Assembly: GCF_004745865.1 (NCBI RefSeq)
Contig: NZ_SRKZ01000006.1
Span: 248,001 to 312,000 of the forward strand
Direction of reading: 5' to 3'
Length of the DNA: 64,000 nucleotides
From: Hymenobacter wooponensis
GTDB taxonomy: Bacteria > Bacteroidota > Bacteroidia > Cytophagales > Hymenobacteraceae
Part shown: positions 17,439 through 26,138 of the stretch, piece after piece
How positions within the stretch are numbered: the first letter of the stretch is position 1
Layout of the letters: the number at the start of each line of letters is the position of its first letter
Notes under the pieces: model-generated
What the model saw: the letters and a program-made list of their open reading frames with translations, nothing else
What the model was told of the DNA's origin: nothing
Database searches by the model: none
Made by a program: the position numbers and the translations under genes

Positions 17439-18818
17439 ATGAATCAGCACCCGACTCTCGAACACATTACGTCCCTGATTCAGGAGGGCGAGTTTTTCAA
17501 GCTCAAAGAACTCCTAAAAAATTTCGAGCCGGCCGAGCTGGTTGAGCTCATTGAAGAAGAGGAAGAACGGGAACAGCTTATCATTTTCAGGCTGCTACCG
17601 CTGAGCTTGGCCACGCAGGTATTTGAATACCTCGATCTGGACATTCAGAAGCACTTTCTGGCCAACCTCTCGCAGGATAAAATCTCGGATATTCTGAATG
17701 AAATGTCGCCCGATGACCGGACGGCGCTGCTGGAATTTCTGCCCGACGATTTTGTAAAGGAGTTGATTCAGACGCTCTCGGAGCCGGAGCGCCGCGTGAC
17801 GCTGGAGCTGCTGGGCTACCCCGAGTACTCGGTGGGGCGCCTGATGACGCCCGACTACATTGCCATTCGGGAAAACTGGACCGTTCAACAGGTGCTCGAC
17901 TACATCCGGCGCCACGGAGGACAGTCGGAAACGCTGAGCGTGCTGTACGTGACTGACGAGCGAGGCGTGCTGATTGACGACATCCGAATTCGGGAATTTC
18001 TGCTGGCTGATCCGCAGAAGCGGGTGCGGGAGCTGATGGATAACCGCTACGTGTTCCTGAAGGCGATGCAGGACCAGGAGGAAGCCATTGAGGTGTTCCG
18101 CCGCAACGACCGGGTGGCTCTGCCCGTGGTGAATGATGAGGGCGTGCTATTTGGTATCGTGACCATCGACGATATCCTTGACATCCGGGAGGAAGAAGAT
18201 ACCGAAGACATCCAGAAGCTGGGGGGCTCGGAGGCTCTTGATGAGCCTTACCTCACTATTCCCCTGCCCCGGATGGTGCAGAAACGCGCTGGCTGGTTGG
18301 TTATCCTGTTTTTGGGCGAACTGCTTACGGCGTCGGCCATGCAGTTTTTTGAAGGGGAGCTGCAGCGTGCTATTGTGCTGGTGCAGTTCATTCCGCTCAT
18401 TATCAGCTCCGGTGGCAACTCTGGTTCGCAGGCCACTTCTCTCATCATCCGGGCCATGTCCTTGGGTGAGTTTACGGTGCGGGATTGGTGGATGGTGCTA
18501 CGGCGTGAGATTTTATCGGGCCTCGCGCTGGGCGTTATCCTGGGTATTGTGGGCTTTGGGCGCATTGCGGTGTGGCAGATGATAACGCCCATTTATGGGC
18601 CGCACTGGGTGCCCGTAGGCCTCACGGTTGGCTTCGCGCTGCTGGGCATTGTGCTGTGGGGCTCTTTGGCTGGCTCTATGCTGCCGTTGCTGCTTAAGCG
18701 CCTGGGCCTCGACCCTGCTACTTCTTCAGCCCCGTTTGTGGCCACGCTGGTTGACGTTACTGGCCTTATTATCTACTTTACCGTAGCGCTGGTATTCCTG
18801 CGCGGCACCTTACTGTAA
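17439..18818 (+). CDS. mgtE: MgtE magnesium transporter
   Basis: A 459-residue Mg2+ channel/transporter. I start at MNQHPTLEHITSLIQEG, which gives the usual MgtE length; a longer frame would add 39 residues unlike the family. The N domain is a helical superhelix (ELVELIEEEEEREQLIIFRLL, then MSPDDRTALLEFLPDDFVKEL). The two CBS domains follow (GRLMTPDYIAIRENWTVQQVLDYIR, then FLKAMQDQEEAIEVFRRND and LFGIVTIDDILDI), which sense Mg2+. The membrane part has five helices including FIPLIISSGGNSGSQATSLI, the conserved pore-lining segment. It moves Mg2+ inward at the inner membrane. The small lipoprotein gene starts soon after the stop. Confidence 0.95.
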   Translation: MNQHPTLEHITSLIQEGEFFKLKELLKNFEPAELVELIEEEEEREQLIIFRLLPLSLATQVFEYLDLDIQKHFLANLSQDKISDILNEMSPDDRTALLEFLPDDFVKELIQTLSEPERRVTLELLGYPEYSVGRLMTPDYIAIRENWTVQQVLDYIRRHGGQSETLSVLYVTDERGVLIDDIRIREFLLADPQKRVRELMDNRYVFLKAMQDQEEAIEVFRRNDRVALPVVNDEGVLFGIVTIDDILDIREEEDTEDIQKLGGSEALDEPYLTIPLPRMVQKRAGWLVILFLGELLTASAMQFFEGELQRAIVLVQFIPLIISSGGNSGSQATSLIIRAMSLGEFTVRDWWMVLRREILSGLALGVILGIVGFGRIAVWQMITPIYGPHWVPVGLTVGFALLGIVLWGSLAGSMLPLLLKRLGLDPATSSAPFVATLVDVTGLIIYFTVALVFLRGTLL

Positions 18819-18862
18819 CTCTTCCGGGCTCGATTTTCATGCTAAGCGGGGTACTCTGTGCG

Positions 18863-19582
18863 ATGAAATCGGCGGGGAGGTTGCTAGGGCCCCTGAGTGG
18901 TTTGGGCCTGCTGGCCGGCTGCGCAGCCGTAGGCCACCTCGATACGCTACCGGAAGGCCGCTACACCACCATTCAAACCAACGATGCTACGCTGCAGGGC
19001 GCCTGGCCTAATGGCCGGTCCTTATATGCGCGGCAGTCGGCCGACACGCTCTACCTGCTTCCCGACAGTGCCGCCCATTCGCGTACTACTTGGGCTCCGC
19101 TTCCTGCCTACTACCGCCTGCGCCCAGGCCGCCACATCGTACTAGCCGCCCGTCGCCTCGACGTTGACGTGTTTACTATTCCGTTTAAGGTACGCCCACC
19201 CCGCGCCGGCGTGCCGGTGCAGCTCAACACTAATTTCAACGCCGCCCTGTACCTGGGCCGGCGCCTCGATTTTTACCATCTTACCAGCCATCAGCTGCTT
19301 GGTGGCCGGCGCCAACCCATTATCCGCACTACAGGTTTGGGCTACGGCATTTTTACTGGCCTAGGCTCTTCACAGATCACGCCTGATTTCACCCGGCAGC
19401 ACGCCACTACCGACTACGAGGGCTTTGTGCTGCACGCGGGGGTAGCTACCATCTACGACGCCCACATTTTTAACCTAGGCCTGGCCGTGGGAGCCGATCA
19501 GTTACTAGGCCCCGATGGTCGGCATTGGATATACCAGCGCAAGCCCTGGTTTGGGGTGTTGTTCGGACTAGACTTGAACTAG
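18863..19582 (+). CDS. lipoprotein of unknown function
   Basis: A 239-residue protein. From MKSAGRLLGPLSGLGLLAGC it has a lipoprotein signal with the lipobox LAGC and Cys20; an ATG 24 bases upstream is possible but only adds residues in front of the signal. The mature part is soluble and beta-rich with many Tyr and Arg (YYRLRPGRHIVLAARRLDVD, FNAALYLGRRLDFYHL, GLGYGIFTGLGSSQI). It starts 44 bases after mgtE and may share its transcript. I do not recognise a family. Confidence 0.65.
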   Translation: MKSAGRLLGPLSGLGLLAGCAAVGHLDTLPEGRYTTIQTNDATLQGAWPNGRSLYARQSADTLYLLPDSAAHSRTTWAPLPAYYRLRPGRHIVLAARRLDVDVFTIPFKVRPPRAGVPVQLNTNFNAALYLGRRLDFYHLTSHQLLGGRRQPIIRTTGLGYGIFTGLGSSQITPDFTRQHATTDYEGFVLHAGVATIYDAHIFNLGLAVGADQLLGPDGRHWIYQRKPWFGVLFGLDLN

Positions 19583-19596
19583 GCTTTTCTGCTGTA

Positions 19597-20016
19597 TTAT
19601 CCCCTCTGCTTTCGGCGGAAATTCGCCCACAACGGTATTAAAGCTAGGAACATGGGAGGTAACCAAAGTAGCACATGGTATTCCGCCAGTTTCTCTAACA
19701 GCTTTGTTGAGGGCCAACTGATTAGCAGAACGCCCAATAGTAGGAGTGCCATCAAGCTATAGGTGCTTACAAGCCACCACTGCAATCCGCTGAGAATAGG
19801 CCCAGACTCTAAGTCGGCAGCCCGAATTATTTTCTGATATATCCAGTACGGTATCAGCCCCCACGCTGCTAGTAAAGAAATCAAGACAATGGCCCCTACT
19901 ACCATAAAAAGTGGCCGAAAAGCGCTAAGCAGCATTAACCCAGGACCCCAGAAGAGCAAGAGTACAGCCAGATAAAAGCCCAGCATTATGGCTGCCACTG
20001 CTAGTAATAGCTTCAT
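19597..20016 (-). CDS. four-helix integral membrane protein, unknown function
   Basis: A 139-residue hydrophobic protein with about four membrane spans: LLLAVAAIMLGFYLAVLLLF, LFMVVGAIVLISLLAAWGLI, LVSTYSLMALLLLGVLLISW and LLWLPPMFLALIPLW. It ends in a basic tail (NFRRKQRG), so the C-terminus is probably cytoplasmic. It starts 21 bases after arfB on the same strand, so it is probably its operon partner. No known domain recognised. Confidence 0.6.
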   Translation of the reverse strand: MKLLLAVAAIMLGFYLAVLLLFWGPGLMLLSAFRPLFMVVGAIVLISLLAAWGLIPYWIYQKIIRAADLESGPILSGLQWWLVSTYSLMALLLLGVLLISWPSTKLLEKLAEYHVLLWLPPMFLALIPLWANFRRKQRG

Positions 20017-20037
20017 ATTCTGCTCTGATTTAAAGCG

Positions 20038-20445
20038 CTAAAAATCAACTCGGCCACGGTTAGCCTTTTTGTCGCCGTGCTTTTTCTTGGATTCTAGACG
20101 CTGGCGCACCGCTCCTTGGCTGGGTTTGGTGGCTTTGCGAGCTTTGGGCTTGTGCAGGGCCTTGCGCAGGGTTTCGTAGAACTTCTGCAGGGCAATTTCC
20201 TTGTTGCGCAACTGGCTACGCTCTTCCTGAGCGGCAATCAGCAACTCCCCCTCCGTGGTGAGCTTGGAGGCGAGCTTTTGTAGTAGCGTTTGCTTTTGCT
20301 CTTCTGAAAGCAACAGAGAATCCGGAATTCGAAAGCGCAGCTCTACCCGCGACTCTACCTTGTTTACGTTCTGGCCTCCGGGGCCGCTGCTACGGCTGGT
20401 CTGGAACTGCAGTTCCGAAAGAAAGGTGTCGGCGGGAGGAAGCAT
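20038..20445 (-). CDS. arfB: ArfB-type peptidyl-tRNA hydrolase
   Basis: A 135-residue stand-alone class I release-factor domain. I start at MLPPADTFLSELQFQTSRSS because it places the GGQ motif (GPGGQNVNK, Gly23-Gly24-Gln25) at the spacing usual for ArfB/YaeJ; the frame upstream has no family similarity. The C-terminal tail is very basic (KALHKPKARKATKPSQGAVR, ESKKKHGDKKANRGR), as expected for the part that enters the empty mRNA channel. The protein releases nascent chains from stalled ribosomes that lack a stop codon. It has a DoxX-sized membrane protein gene upstream and a membrane protein gene downstream on the same strand. Confidence 0.92.
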   Translation of the reverse strand: MLPPADTFLSELQFQTSRSSGPGGQNVNKVESRVELRFRIPDSLLLSEEQKQTLLQKLASKLTTEGELLIAAQEERSQLRNKEIALQKFYETLRKALHKPKARKATKPSQGAVRQRLESKKKHGDKKANRGRVDF

Positions 20446-20495
20446 GGGATGAGATACTGATGATTGATTAATATGCGAATAGAGTAAGGCCAGGT

Positions 20496-20939
20496 TCAGC
20501 TTGCAAAATTCAACATTTTCCAGAGCAGGCTGCCCAGTACACCCATACGCGCCGTCCAGGCCAACGTCCGGACCCAATTGGTGCGCACTAGGCCATCAAT
20601 GGCTACGTAGTCATAGCCCTGAGCCAAGCGGTTATGAAAGGGTACGGAAATGAAAAAGGTGGCGGGCCAAATCAGCACCACCAAGCCGAGGGCCCACCAC
20701 ACCCCCTGGCCTAGCGCCCGTCCCTGCCAAGCCAGCCAACCCGCCAGGCCTAGCTCTACCACCATAGGAGCCATAACTACCCAGCTGATGCGGCTGGAGT
20801 GCTGCTGATGAAACGTGGGAAATGTGTCGCGGGCGGCTTGCGCAAAGCTGGGATAGTGAACCAATTGTACCGTCCAGATAACGCCGGTGAGGTAGGTGGC
20901 CAGAGCAAAGTTGAGCAGCAAAAGGAGCTTGAGCGACAT
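20496..20939 (-). CDS. conserved small membrane protein
   Basis: A 147-residue protein with about four hydrophobic helices (KLLLLLNFALATYLTGVIW, VVMAPMVVELGLAGWLAW, VWWALGLVVLIWPATFFISV and a C-terminal span). A conserved-looking QLVHYPSFAQAARDTFPTF loop with His and Tyr, and SVPFHNRLAQGYDYVAIDGL, recall small DUF1772-like membrane proteins, but I am not certain of the family. It is the first gene of a three-gene minus-strand group with arfB. Function unknown. Confidence 0.65.
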   Translation of the reverse strand: MSLKLLLLLNFALATYLTGVIWTVQLVHYPSFAQAARDTFPTFHQQHSSRISWVVMAPMVVELGLAGWLAWQGRALGQGVWWALGLVVLIWPATFFISVPFHNRLAQGYDYVAIDGLVRTNWVRTLAWTARMGVLGSLLWKMLNFAS

Positions 20940-21151
20940 GATAGCAAATTAGGATAGCATTCCGACAGTAGGGAGGTATCTGGGGCCACCAACCAGAAGC
21001 CCACCTTATACTCCTCCCTGCGGTCGGGATGGCAGTTCTAGGAGGTGGCCTAGGCAACGCAGCCCTGGCCCAACAGTCTGCGTCCATAGGCCTACGCGAA
21101 ATGGCCGCTTCCTGCTACATTCGCCATACACATTTTGTCCTGTTTTCCTTT

Positions 21152-23209
21152 ATGCCCTTCCCTCCTTCTCTGCGGCCCTGGCTGCTCGCAGCGCCCATGC
21201 TCGGCCTGGTGTTTACGGCTTGCCAGCCCGGCGGCAAATCTGGCGCGGGCCAGCCTGACCTGCTCCAGGCTAACCTCGACACCACTGTGCGCCCCGGCGA
21301 CGACTTTTTTACCTACGCCAACGGCGGCTGGCTGAAAACTCACCCCATTCCGGCTTCCGAAAGCTCGTGGGGTATTGGCAAGGAAGTGCAGAATGAAGTG
21401 TACGCCCGCCTGCGGGCCCTGAATGAGGAAGCCGCCAAAGCCAACGCCAAGGTAGGCTCTAGCCAGCAGAAGATTGGCGACTTCTGGGCTTCTGGCCTCG
21501 ATTCTGTAGCCATTGACAAGCAAGGTATTGCCCCGCTAAAGCCAGAGCTAGACCGTATTGCGGCCATCAAGTCGGTGGCTGATGTGCAGGCCGTAATTGC
21601 GCGCCACAAGGTACTGGGCGTGAACTCTCTCGTTGGCGGCTACGTGAACCAGGACGCCAAAAAGAGTGACCAAATGGCCCTGCACCTGTACCAGGCAGGC
21701 CTAGGCCTACCCAACCGCGACTATTACTTCAACAAGGACACCCGCACCAGCAACATCCGGAAGGAGTACGTGCGCCACGTAGCGCGCATGCTGCAGCTAC
21801 TAGGCCAGGACTCCGTAACGGCTCAGCGCCACAGCGCCCAGATTATGCAGCTGGAAACGGCGCTGGCGGGTTCTTCGCGCAAGCTGGAGGCCCTGCGCGA
21901 CCCGTACGCCAACTACAACAAAATGGCAGTTTCGGGTCTTGACAAGCTCACGCCCGGCCTCAACTGGAAGCAGTGGCTGACCCAAATGGAGCTCTCCAAA
22001 GCCGATACCGTGATTGTAGGCCAGCCGGAGTTTTATCAGAAAGCCGGGCAGTTGCTGAAAACCACCCCGCTGGAGCAATGGCAGGCGTACTTGCAGTGGC
22101 ACCTCGTGAATACCTTCGCCGGCCAACTCAGCCGCCCGATCGACGACGAGCACTTCCGCTTTTATGGCACCATTCTGCAAGGTCAGAAAGAGCAGCGCCC
22201 CCGCTGGAAGCGTGTGCTGGACGAGGAGGAAGGCGGCATGGGCGAAATCCTGGGCCAGCTGTTCGTGAAGGAATACTTCACCCCCGAAACCAAGGAGCGC
22301 TACGCCGAACTGACTAAAAACGTAGTAGCGGCCTTCCGCGACCATATTCAGGCCCTGGACTGGATGAGCGACTCTACCAAGCAGAAGGCCTTGGTGAAGC
22401 TGGCGAAGATTACGCCCAAAGTAGGCTACCCGGATAAGTGGCGCGACTACTCTTCCCTGAAGATTACCCGCGATTCCTACCTCGCCAACGTGATGCGGGC
22501 CAATGAATGGCAGTACCGCTACAACATCAACAAGCTGGGTAAGCCCGTTGACCGCACTGAGTGGGAGATGACGCCCCAGACGTACAACGCCTACTACAAC
22601 CCCAGCAACAACGAGATTGTGCTGCCGGCGGCCATCTTCTCGGTACCTGGCCTAGCCGACAAAGACGCCGACGACGCCATCATCTATGGCTATGCCGGTG
22701 CCAGCACCATTGGCCACGAGCTGACCCATGGTTTCGACGACGAAGGCAGCCAGTTTGATGAGAATGGCAACCTGCGCAACTGGTGGAGCAAGAAAGACCG
22801 CGCCGCCTTCCAGAAACGCGTAAACGGCATCGTGCGCCAGTTCAACGGCTACACGGTGCTCGACTCTCTGCATATCAATGGCAAAGCCACCGCTGGCGAG
22901 AACATTGCCGACCTCGGCGGCATCGTCATTGCCTTCGATGCCTTCAAGAAAACCGACCAGTACAAGAAGGGCGAGAAAATTGGCGGCCTTACGCCTACCC
23001 AGCGTTACTTCTTAGGCTACGCCCTGGGCTGGCAGAACCACCAGCGCGACGAGGTGCTGGCCCAGCGCATTCTAACCGATGTGCACTCCCCGGCTCAGTA
23101 CCGCGTGAATGGCCCCTTCGCCGACGTGCCCGCCTTTTACGAGGCTTTCAACGTGCAGCCTGGCCAGAAGCTCTACCTGCCCGACTCGGCGCGAGTAAAG
23201 ATCTGGTAA
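21152..23209 (+). CDS. M13 family zinc endopeptidase lipoprotein (neprilysin-like)
   Basis: A 685-residue exported protease. I chose the ATG giving MPFPPSLRPWLLAAPMLGLV with the lipobox FTAC, so it is anchored as a lipoprotein; the open frame upstream lacks a signal. The N-terminal M13 domain starts RPGDDFFTYANGGWLKTHPI. The catalytic domain has NAYYNPSNNEIVLPAAIF, the zinc site HELTH at 522-526 followed by GFDDEGSQFD, and the third ligand Glu583 in AGENIADLGG, plus the conserved late NGPFADVPAFYEAF. All active-site residues are present. M13 enzymes cut short peptides in the periplasm or at the surface. A terminator follows the stop. Confidence 0.93.
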   Translation: MPFPPSLRPWLLAAPMLGLVFTACQPGGKSGAGQPDLLQANLDTTVRPGDDFFTYANGGWLKTHPIPASESSWGIGKEVQNEVYARLRALNEEAAKANAKVGSSQQKIGDFWASGLDSVAIDKQGIAPLKPELDRIAAIKSVADVQAVIARHKVLGVNSLVGGYVNQDAKKSDQMALHLYQAGLGLPNRDYYFNKDTRTSNIRKEYVRHVARMLQLLGQDSVTAQRHSAQIMQLETALAGSSRKLEALRDPYANYNKMAVSGLDKLTPGLNWKQWLTQMELSKADTVIVGQPEFYQKAGQLLKTTPLEQWQAYLQWHLVNTFAGQLSRPIDDEHFRFYGTILQGQKEQRPRWKRVLDEEEGGMGEILGQLFVKEYFTPETKERYAELTKNVVAAFRDHIQALDWMSDSTKQKALVKLAKITPKVGYPDKWRDYSSLKITRDSYLANVMRANEWQYRYNINKLGKPVDRTEWEMTPQTYNAYYNPSNNEIVLPAAIFSVPGLADKDADDAIIYGYAGASTIGHELTHGFDDEGSQFDENGNLRNWWSKKDRAAFQKRVNGIVRQFNGYTVLDSLHINGKATAGENIADLGGIVIAFDAFKKTDQYKKGEKIGGLTPTQRYFLGYALGWQNHQRDEVLAQRILTDVHSPAQYRVNGPFADVPAFYEAFNVQPGQKLYLPDSARVKIW

Positions 23210-23225
23210 GCTGACTCTATTCAGC

Positions 23226-23261
23226 AAAAAAGCCTTCTTGCTTCTGCAGGGAGGCTTTTTT
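23226..23261 (+). terminator. terminator after the M13 peptidase gene
   Basis: A stem of 10 bp (arms 23226-23235 and 23252-23261) with a T run on the 3' side, beginning 17 bases after the stop codon. Confidence 0.75.
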
Positions 23262-23498
23262 AGTGCTTGCAAGTCTAGGCTCGGCTGTTGTCTGGCGACT
23301 TTTCGAGGCAACGAGAATTTACTGGCCGCGGAAGAAGCTAGAGCTGAGTGGCCTAGGCCACTTGGCTACTTTAAACCAGGATGGTTCTCTACCCTGTATA
23401 GGCCAAGCAAAATTCTTTTGCTGGTCGGGGCAACGGTTGTAGAGCAGGCTTCATCTATCCCCCTGACACTCAACTTTTATTACTTATTCCTGTAGCCC

Positions 23499-24212
23499 AT
23501 GAAAACGCTTCGTATCCTTCTGCCCGCGCTGCTCCTTGTCTTGTTCGTGCTGCCCGGCTTCCGGTCGCGGCTGGCCGATACGCGCGAAACTCGCCAGGTT
23601 GGCGCATTCACCTCCCTGACCTTGGCGGGCTCTCCCAATGTTTTCCTGCGCCAGGGCAGCCCCCAGCAAGTAGAAGTGGAGGGCGACCCTGAGGACCTAA
23701 ACCACCTCGAAACAACCGTGACTAATGGCCGGCTGCGCATTGGCTCTAAGCCTACCAACGGTAATTCCTGGTACCGCAACCGCGGCTCAATTAAGGTATA
23801 CGTGACTATGCCCACCATCAAAGGCCTCACGGTGAGCGGCTCGGGTAACATTAAGGCCGCCGAGGCCGTGAAGGCCGATGACCTCAACCTATCGGTGAGC
23901 AGCTCGGGTGGCATTGAACTCGCCAGCCTCACAGCCGATAAGATCAACTCTGCCGTTTCGGGCTCGGGCAATATTGACGTTTCGGGCGTGGTGCCCACGC
24001 AGGATATCAGCGTGAGCGGCTCCGGCAACGTAAAAGCCAGCAAACTCCGCAGCGAAGCCTGCCACGTCGCCATCAGCGGCTCGGGCAACTGCCGCCTCAT
24101 GGCCACCAAAAGCCTGGAGGCCAGCATCGTTGGCTCCGGCGACGTGTACGTAATGGGCAGCCCCAAAATCAGCAGCTCCGTAGTAGGCAGCGGCCGCGTC
24201 CACCGCGAGTAG
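23499..24212 (+). CDS. head-GIN domain (DUF2807) exported protein
   Basis: A 237-residue protein. The signal MKTLRILLPALLLVLFVLPG precedes RQVGAFTSLTLAGSPNVFLR, the start of the head-GIN domain. The rest is a beta-solenoid of short repeats built on SGSGN/VSGSGNI (seen near KGLTVSGSGNIKA, NSAVSGSGNIDVSG, ISVSGSGNVKAS, AISGSGNCRL), giving a parallel beta-helix. The family is common in Bacteroidota and is thought to act at the cell surface or envelope, with no known enzymatic role. It is convergent with a barrel gene and is closed by a strong hairpin. Confidence 0.88.
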   Translation: MKTLRILLPALLLVLFVLPGFRSRLADTRETRQVGAFTSLTLAGSPNVFLRQGSPQQVEVEGDPEDLNHLETTVTNGRLRIGSKPTNGNSWYRNRGSIKVYVTMPTIKGLTVSGSGNIKAAEAVKADDLNLSVSSSGGIELASLTADKINSAVSGSGNIDVSGVVPTQDISVSGSGNVKASKLRSEACHVAISGSGNCRLMATKSLEASIVGSGDVYVMGSPKISSSVVGSGRVHRE

Positions 24213-24260
24213 GCCTACCAGTTGCTCTGCTGAATCAGTAGCAGGTCCTCGTTTGCCCCA

Positions 24261-24305
24261 CCAACACAACGCCCCGGCTACCAAGTAGCCGGGGCGTTGT
24301 GTTGG
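24261..24305. terminator. bidirectional hairpin between head-GIN and barrel genes
   Basis: A perfect 21-bp stem with a 3-base loop (arms 24261-24281 and 24285-24305). There is no T run, but its stability and its place between convergent genes fit a two-way terminator. Confidence 0.75.
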
Positions 24306-24347
24306 TGAGCTAGTGAAGCTTTTCTCTAGTGCTCTTGAACAGGTGGC

Positions 24348-24920
24348 CTAGAAATCAAACAGGCCGCGGCGGGTATCCGATTTTTTCTTCGTTTTTTCCT
24401 TCGACTTAGGCTTGTCTTTATCATCACCGAAGATGCGGTTCATGAGGCTCGTGTTTTTCTCTTTCACTAAGATGTAACGAACGGAGAAGGCCGTGGGGAA
24501 ACGCGCCCAATCGTCGGAGCCAAACTCTACGCTCGGCTTGAAATCAACGGAAAGCACAATGGGCGAGAGGGCTATTTTGTACTCTACGCCCGCCAGCGCG
24601 TCAATGCCGCCGAAGGCACCATTGTCTTTGTGGTTGCCCACGTGGCCGCCGGCGCCAAAGTAATAGTTGAGGCTGGGCCCCAAAATGCCAAAGTGCCGCT
24701 CGGCCAGCAGCGTGGCCGATACCTCACGGGAGGAAACTAGGCCTAGACCTTCCAGGGTAGTTTTATCCAATATTTTCTGCTGAACGGTAATCCCGTACTG
24801 GCCGCCCCCAACCCGGATACCGGCTGCCGTACGGTACTTCTGAGCCTGCGCAAAGGGGAGTGTCAGCAGGCCTAGCCCAACCACCAAGGCCACTTGGCGA
24901 AACAACTTTAAAAACATCAT
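24348..24920 (-). CDS. outer-membrane beta-barrel protein, unknown function
   Basis: A 190-residue protein. The start MMFLKLFRQVALVVGLGLLT and AQAQ form a signal peptide. The mature part has alternating beta strands with Gly/Tyr turns (GIRVGGGQYGITVQQKIL, LNYYFGAGGHVGNHK, VEYKIALSPIVLSVDFKPSV). After the predicted barrel comes a strongly charged Lys/Asp tail (GDDKDKPKSKEKTKKKSD) and a final RRGLFDF, ending in Phe. The charged segment before the last strand-like end is unusual for a barrel. The role is unknown. Confidence 0.7.
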   Translation of the reverse strand: MMFLKLFRQVALVVGLGLLTLPFAQAQKYRTAAGIRVGGGQYGITVQQKILDKTTLEGLGLVSSREVSATLLAERHFGILGPSLNYYFGAGGHVGNHKDNGAFGGIDALAGVEYKIALSPIVLSVDFKPSVEFGSDDWARFPTAFSVRYILVKEKNTSLMNRIFGDDKDKPKSKEKTKKKSDTRRGLFDF

Positions 24921-25079
24921 AATCTTGTGAGAGGCGCAACTAAACCCGGAGTACCGTAGTCCGTTGAACGAACATTAGGCGTGCAAAGTACGGGCCATCT
25001 GCTGAAAAGGCCACGTAAGTTGAGACGAGCGGCGTACCTTGCTCCGTATTTGCTCTGCCCTCATTCCTCCATCTACCGC

Positions 25080-26027
25080 GTGTACATTCATCAGGTGGCG
25101 GCTTACTTGCCCGCCGAAATCATCACCAACGAGCACTTTACCCGCATAAACGGGTTGTCGAACGAGTGGATCACCGAGCGCACTGGCATCCGGGCGCGTC
25201 GGAAAGCTGCCGCCGGAGAAAACACGAACACCATGGCACTGGAAGCTACCCGCCGCGTGCTGGCGGCAGCTCCGGCTTTTGCCGCTACTGAGGTAGACCT
25301 GATTGTAGGTGCCACCTACACCCCTCACGACACCATCTACACACTAGCGCATGCCGTACAGCGCGAGCTGGATGTGTCAGACATTCCTGTGGTGAGCATT
25401 TCCTCGGCCTGCTCTTCGCTGCTGAACGCCATTGAGATTGTGGAAGGCTACTTTGCCCTGGGTAAAGCCCGACGGGCACTGGTAGTAGTGAGCGAGCATA
25501 ACACCGCTTACAACAACGAGCTAGACACTATGGCCGGCCACCTCTGGGGCGACGGCTCCGCGGCTCTCCTGCTCACCCCCGAGCGCCTGGCACCTACTGA
25601 TCTTGACGTGCGCACTGTTATTACGGGTGGCGCCGGCAACATTGGCAAAGCGGATATATCGGTTACGCTAAAACCAGTAGAAAAAGGCATTGTCATGCCC
25701 TTCGGCAAAGACGTGTTCATCAATGCGTGCCAGTACATGACGCGTGTGACCCAACAGGTATTGGAGCGTAATCAACTAAGCGTAGAGGACGTTCGGTACC
25801 TGATTCCGCACCAAGCCAACCTACGCATCACCAAAAATGTGCTGCAACAGCTAGGCCTGCCGGATGACCGGGCGGTATCCAACATTGAAGAGCTTGGCAA
25901 CACGGGCTGTGCCGGCGCTGCCATTGCTCTGGCCGATACGTGGTCGAGCCTACAAGAAGGCGAGCACGTGGTGATTACCGTTTTTGGCGGTGGCTACTCC
26001 TACGGCGCCATGCTCCTCAAGCGCTAG
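25080..26027 (+). CDS. fabH: beta-ketoacyl-ACP synthase III family protein (FabH-like)
   Basis: A 315-residue condensing enzyme. I place the start at a GTG, giving a protein that begins (M)YIHQVAAYLPAEIIT; this puts the catalytic triad at Cys111 (VSISSACSSLL), His244 (LIPHQANLRI) and Asn274 (ELGNTGCAGA), essentially the E. coli FabH numbering. An upstream ATG in the same frame would add 33 residues with no counterpart. FabH enzymes start fatty-acid chains by joining acetyl-CoA to malonyl-ACP. The gene is alone, not in a fab cluster, so it may be a second KASIII for branched chains or a specialised product. Confidence 0.87.
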   Translation: MYIHQVAAYLPAEIITNEHFTRINGLSNEWITERTGIRARRKAAAGENTNTMALEATRRVLAAAPAFAATEVDLIVGATYTPHDTIYTLAHAVQRELDVSDIPVVSISSACSSLLNAIEIVEGYFALGKARRALVVVSEHNTAYNNELDTMAGHLWGDGSAALLLTPERLAPTDLDVRTVITGGAGNIGKADISVTLKPVEKGIVMPFGKDVFINACQYMTRVTQQVLERNQLSVEDVRYLIPHQANLRITKNVLQQLGLPDDRAVSNIEELGNTGCAGAAIALADTWSSLQEGEHVVITVFGGGYSYGAMLLKR

Positions 26028-26076
26028 GCCACTACGCCAGCGCCAGCCTGCATCCATAGCACTCTGCCATACTTGC

Positions 26077-26115
26077 CACAAGGGCCCGACTCAACCATTG
26101 AGTCGGGCCCTTGTG
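26077..26115. terminator. bidirectional terminator between FabH and metalloprotease genes
   Basis: Perfect 18-bp stem (arms 26077-26094 and 26098-26115) with a 3-base loop, between two convergent genes. Confidence 0.8.
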
Positions 26116-26138
26116 ATTTCATTTTATACACTGAAGGC

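Noticed and set aside
23480..24166. 228-codon minus-strand frame across the head-GIN gene
   Set aside because: Antisense of the SGSGN repeat region; the repeats make both strands open.
23820..24200. Short repeated units (GGCTCGGGCAA-like) considered as a CRISPR or tandem-repeat array
   Set aside because: They are in-frame repeats coding the SGSGN turns of a beta-solenoid, not spaced repeats with unique spacers.
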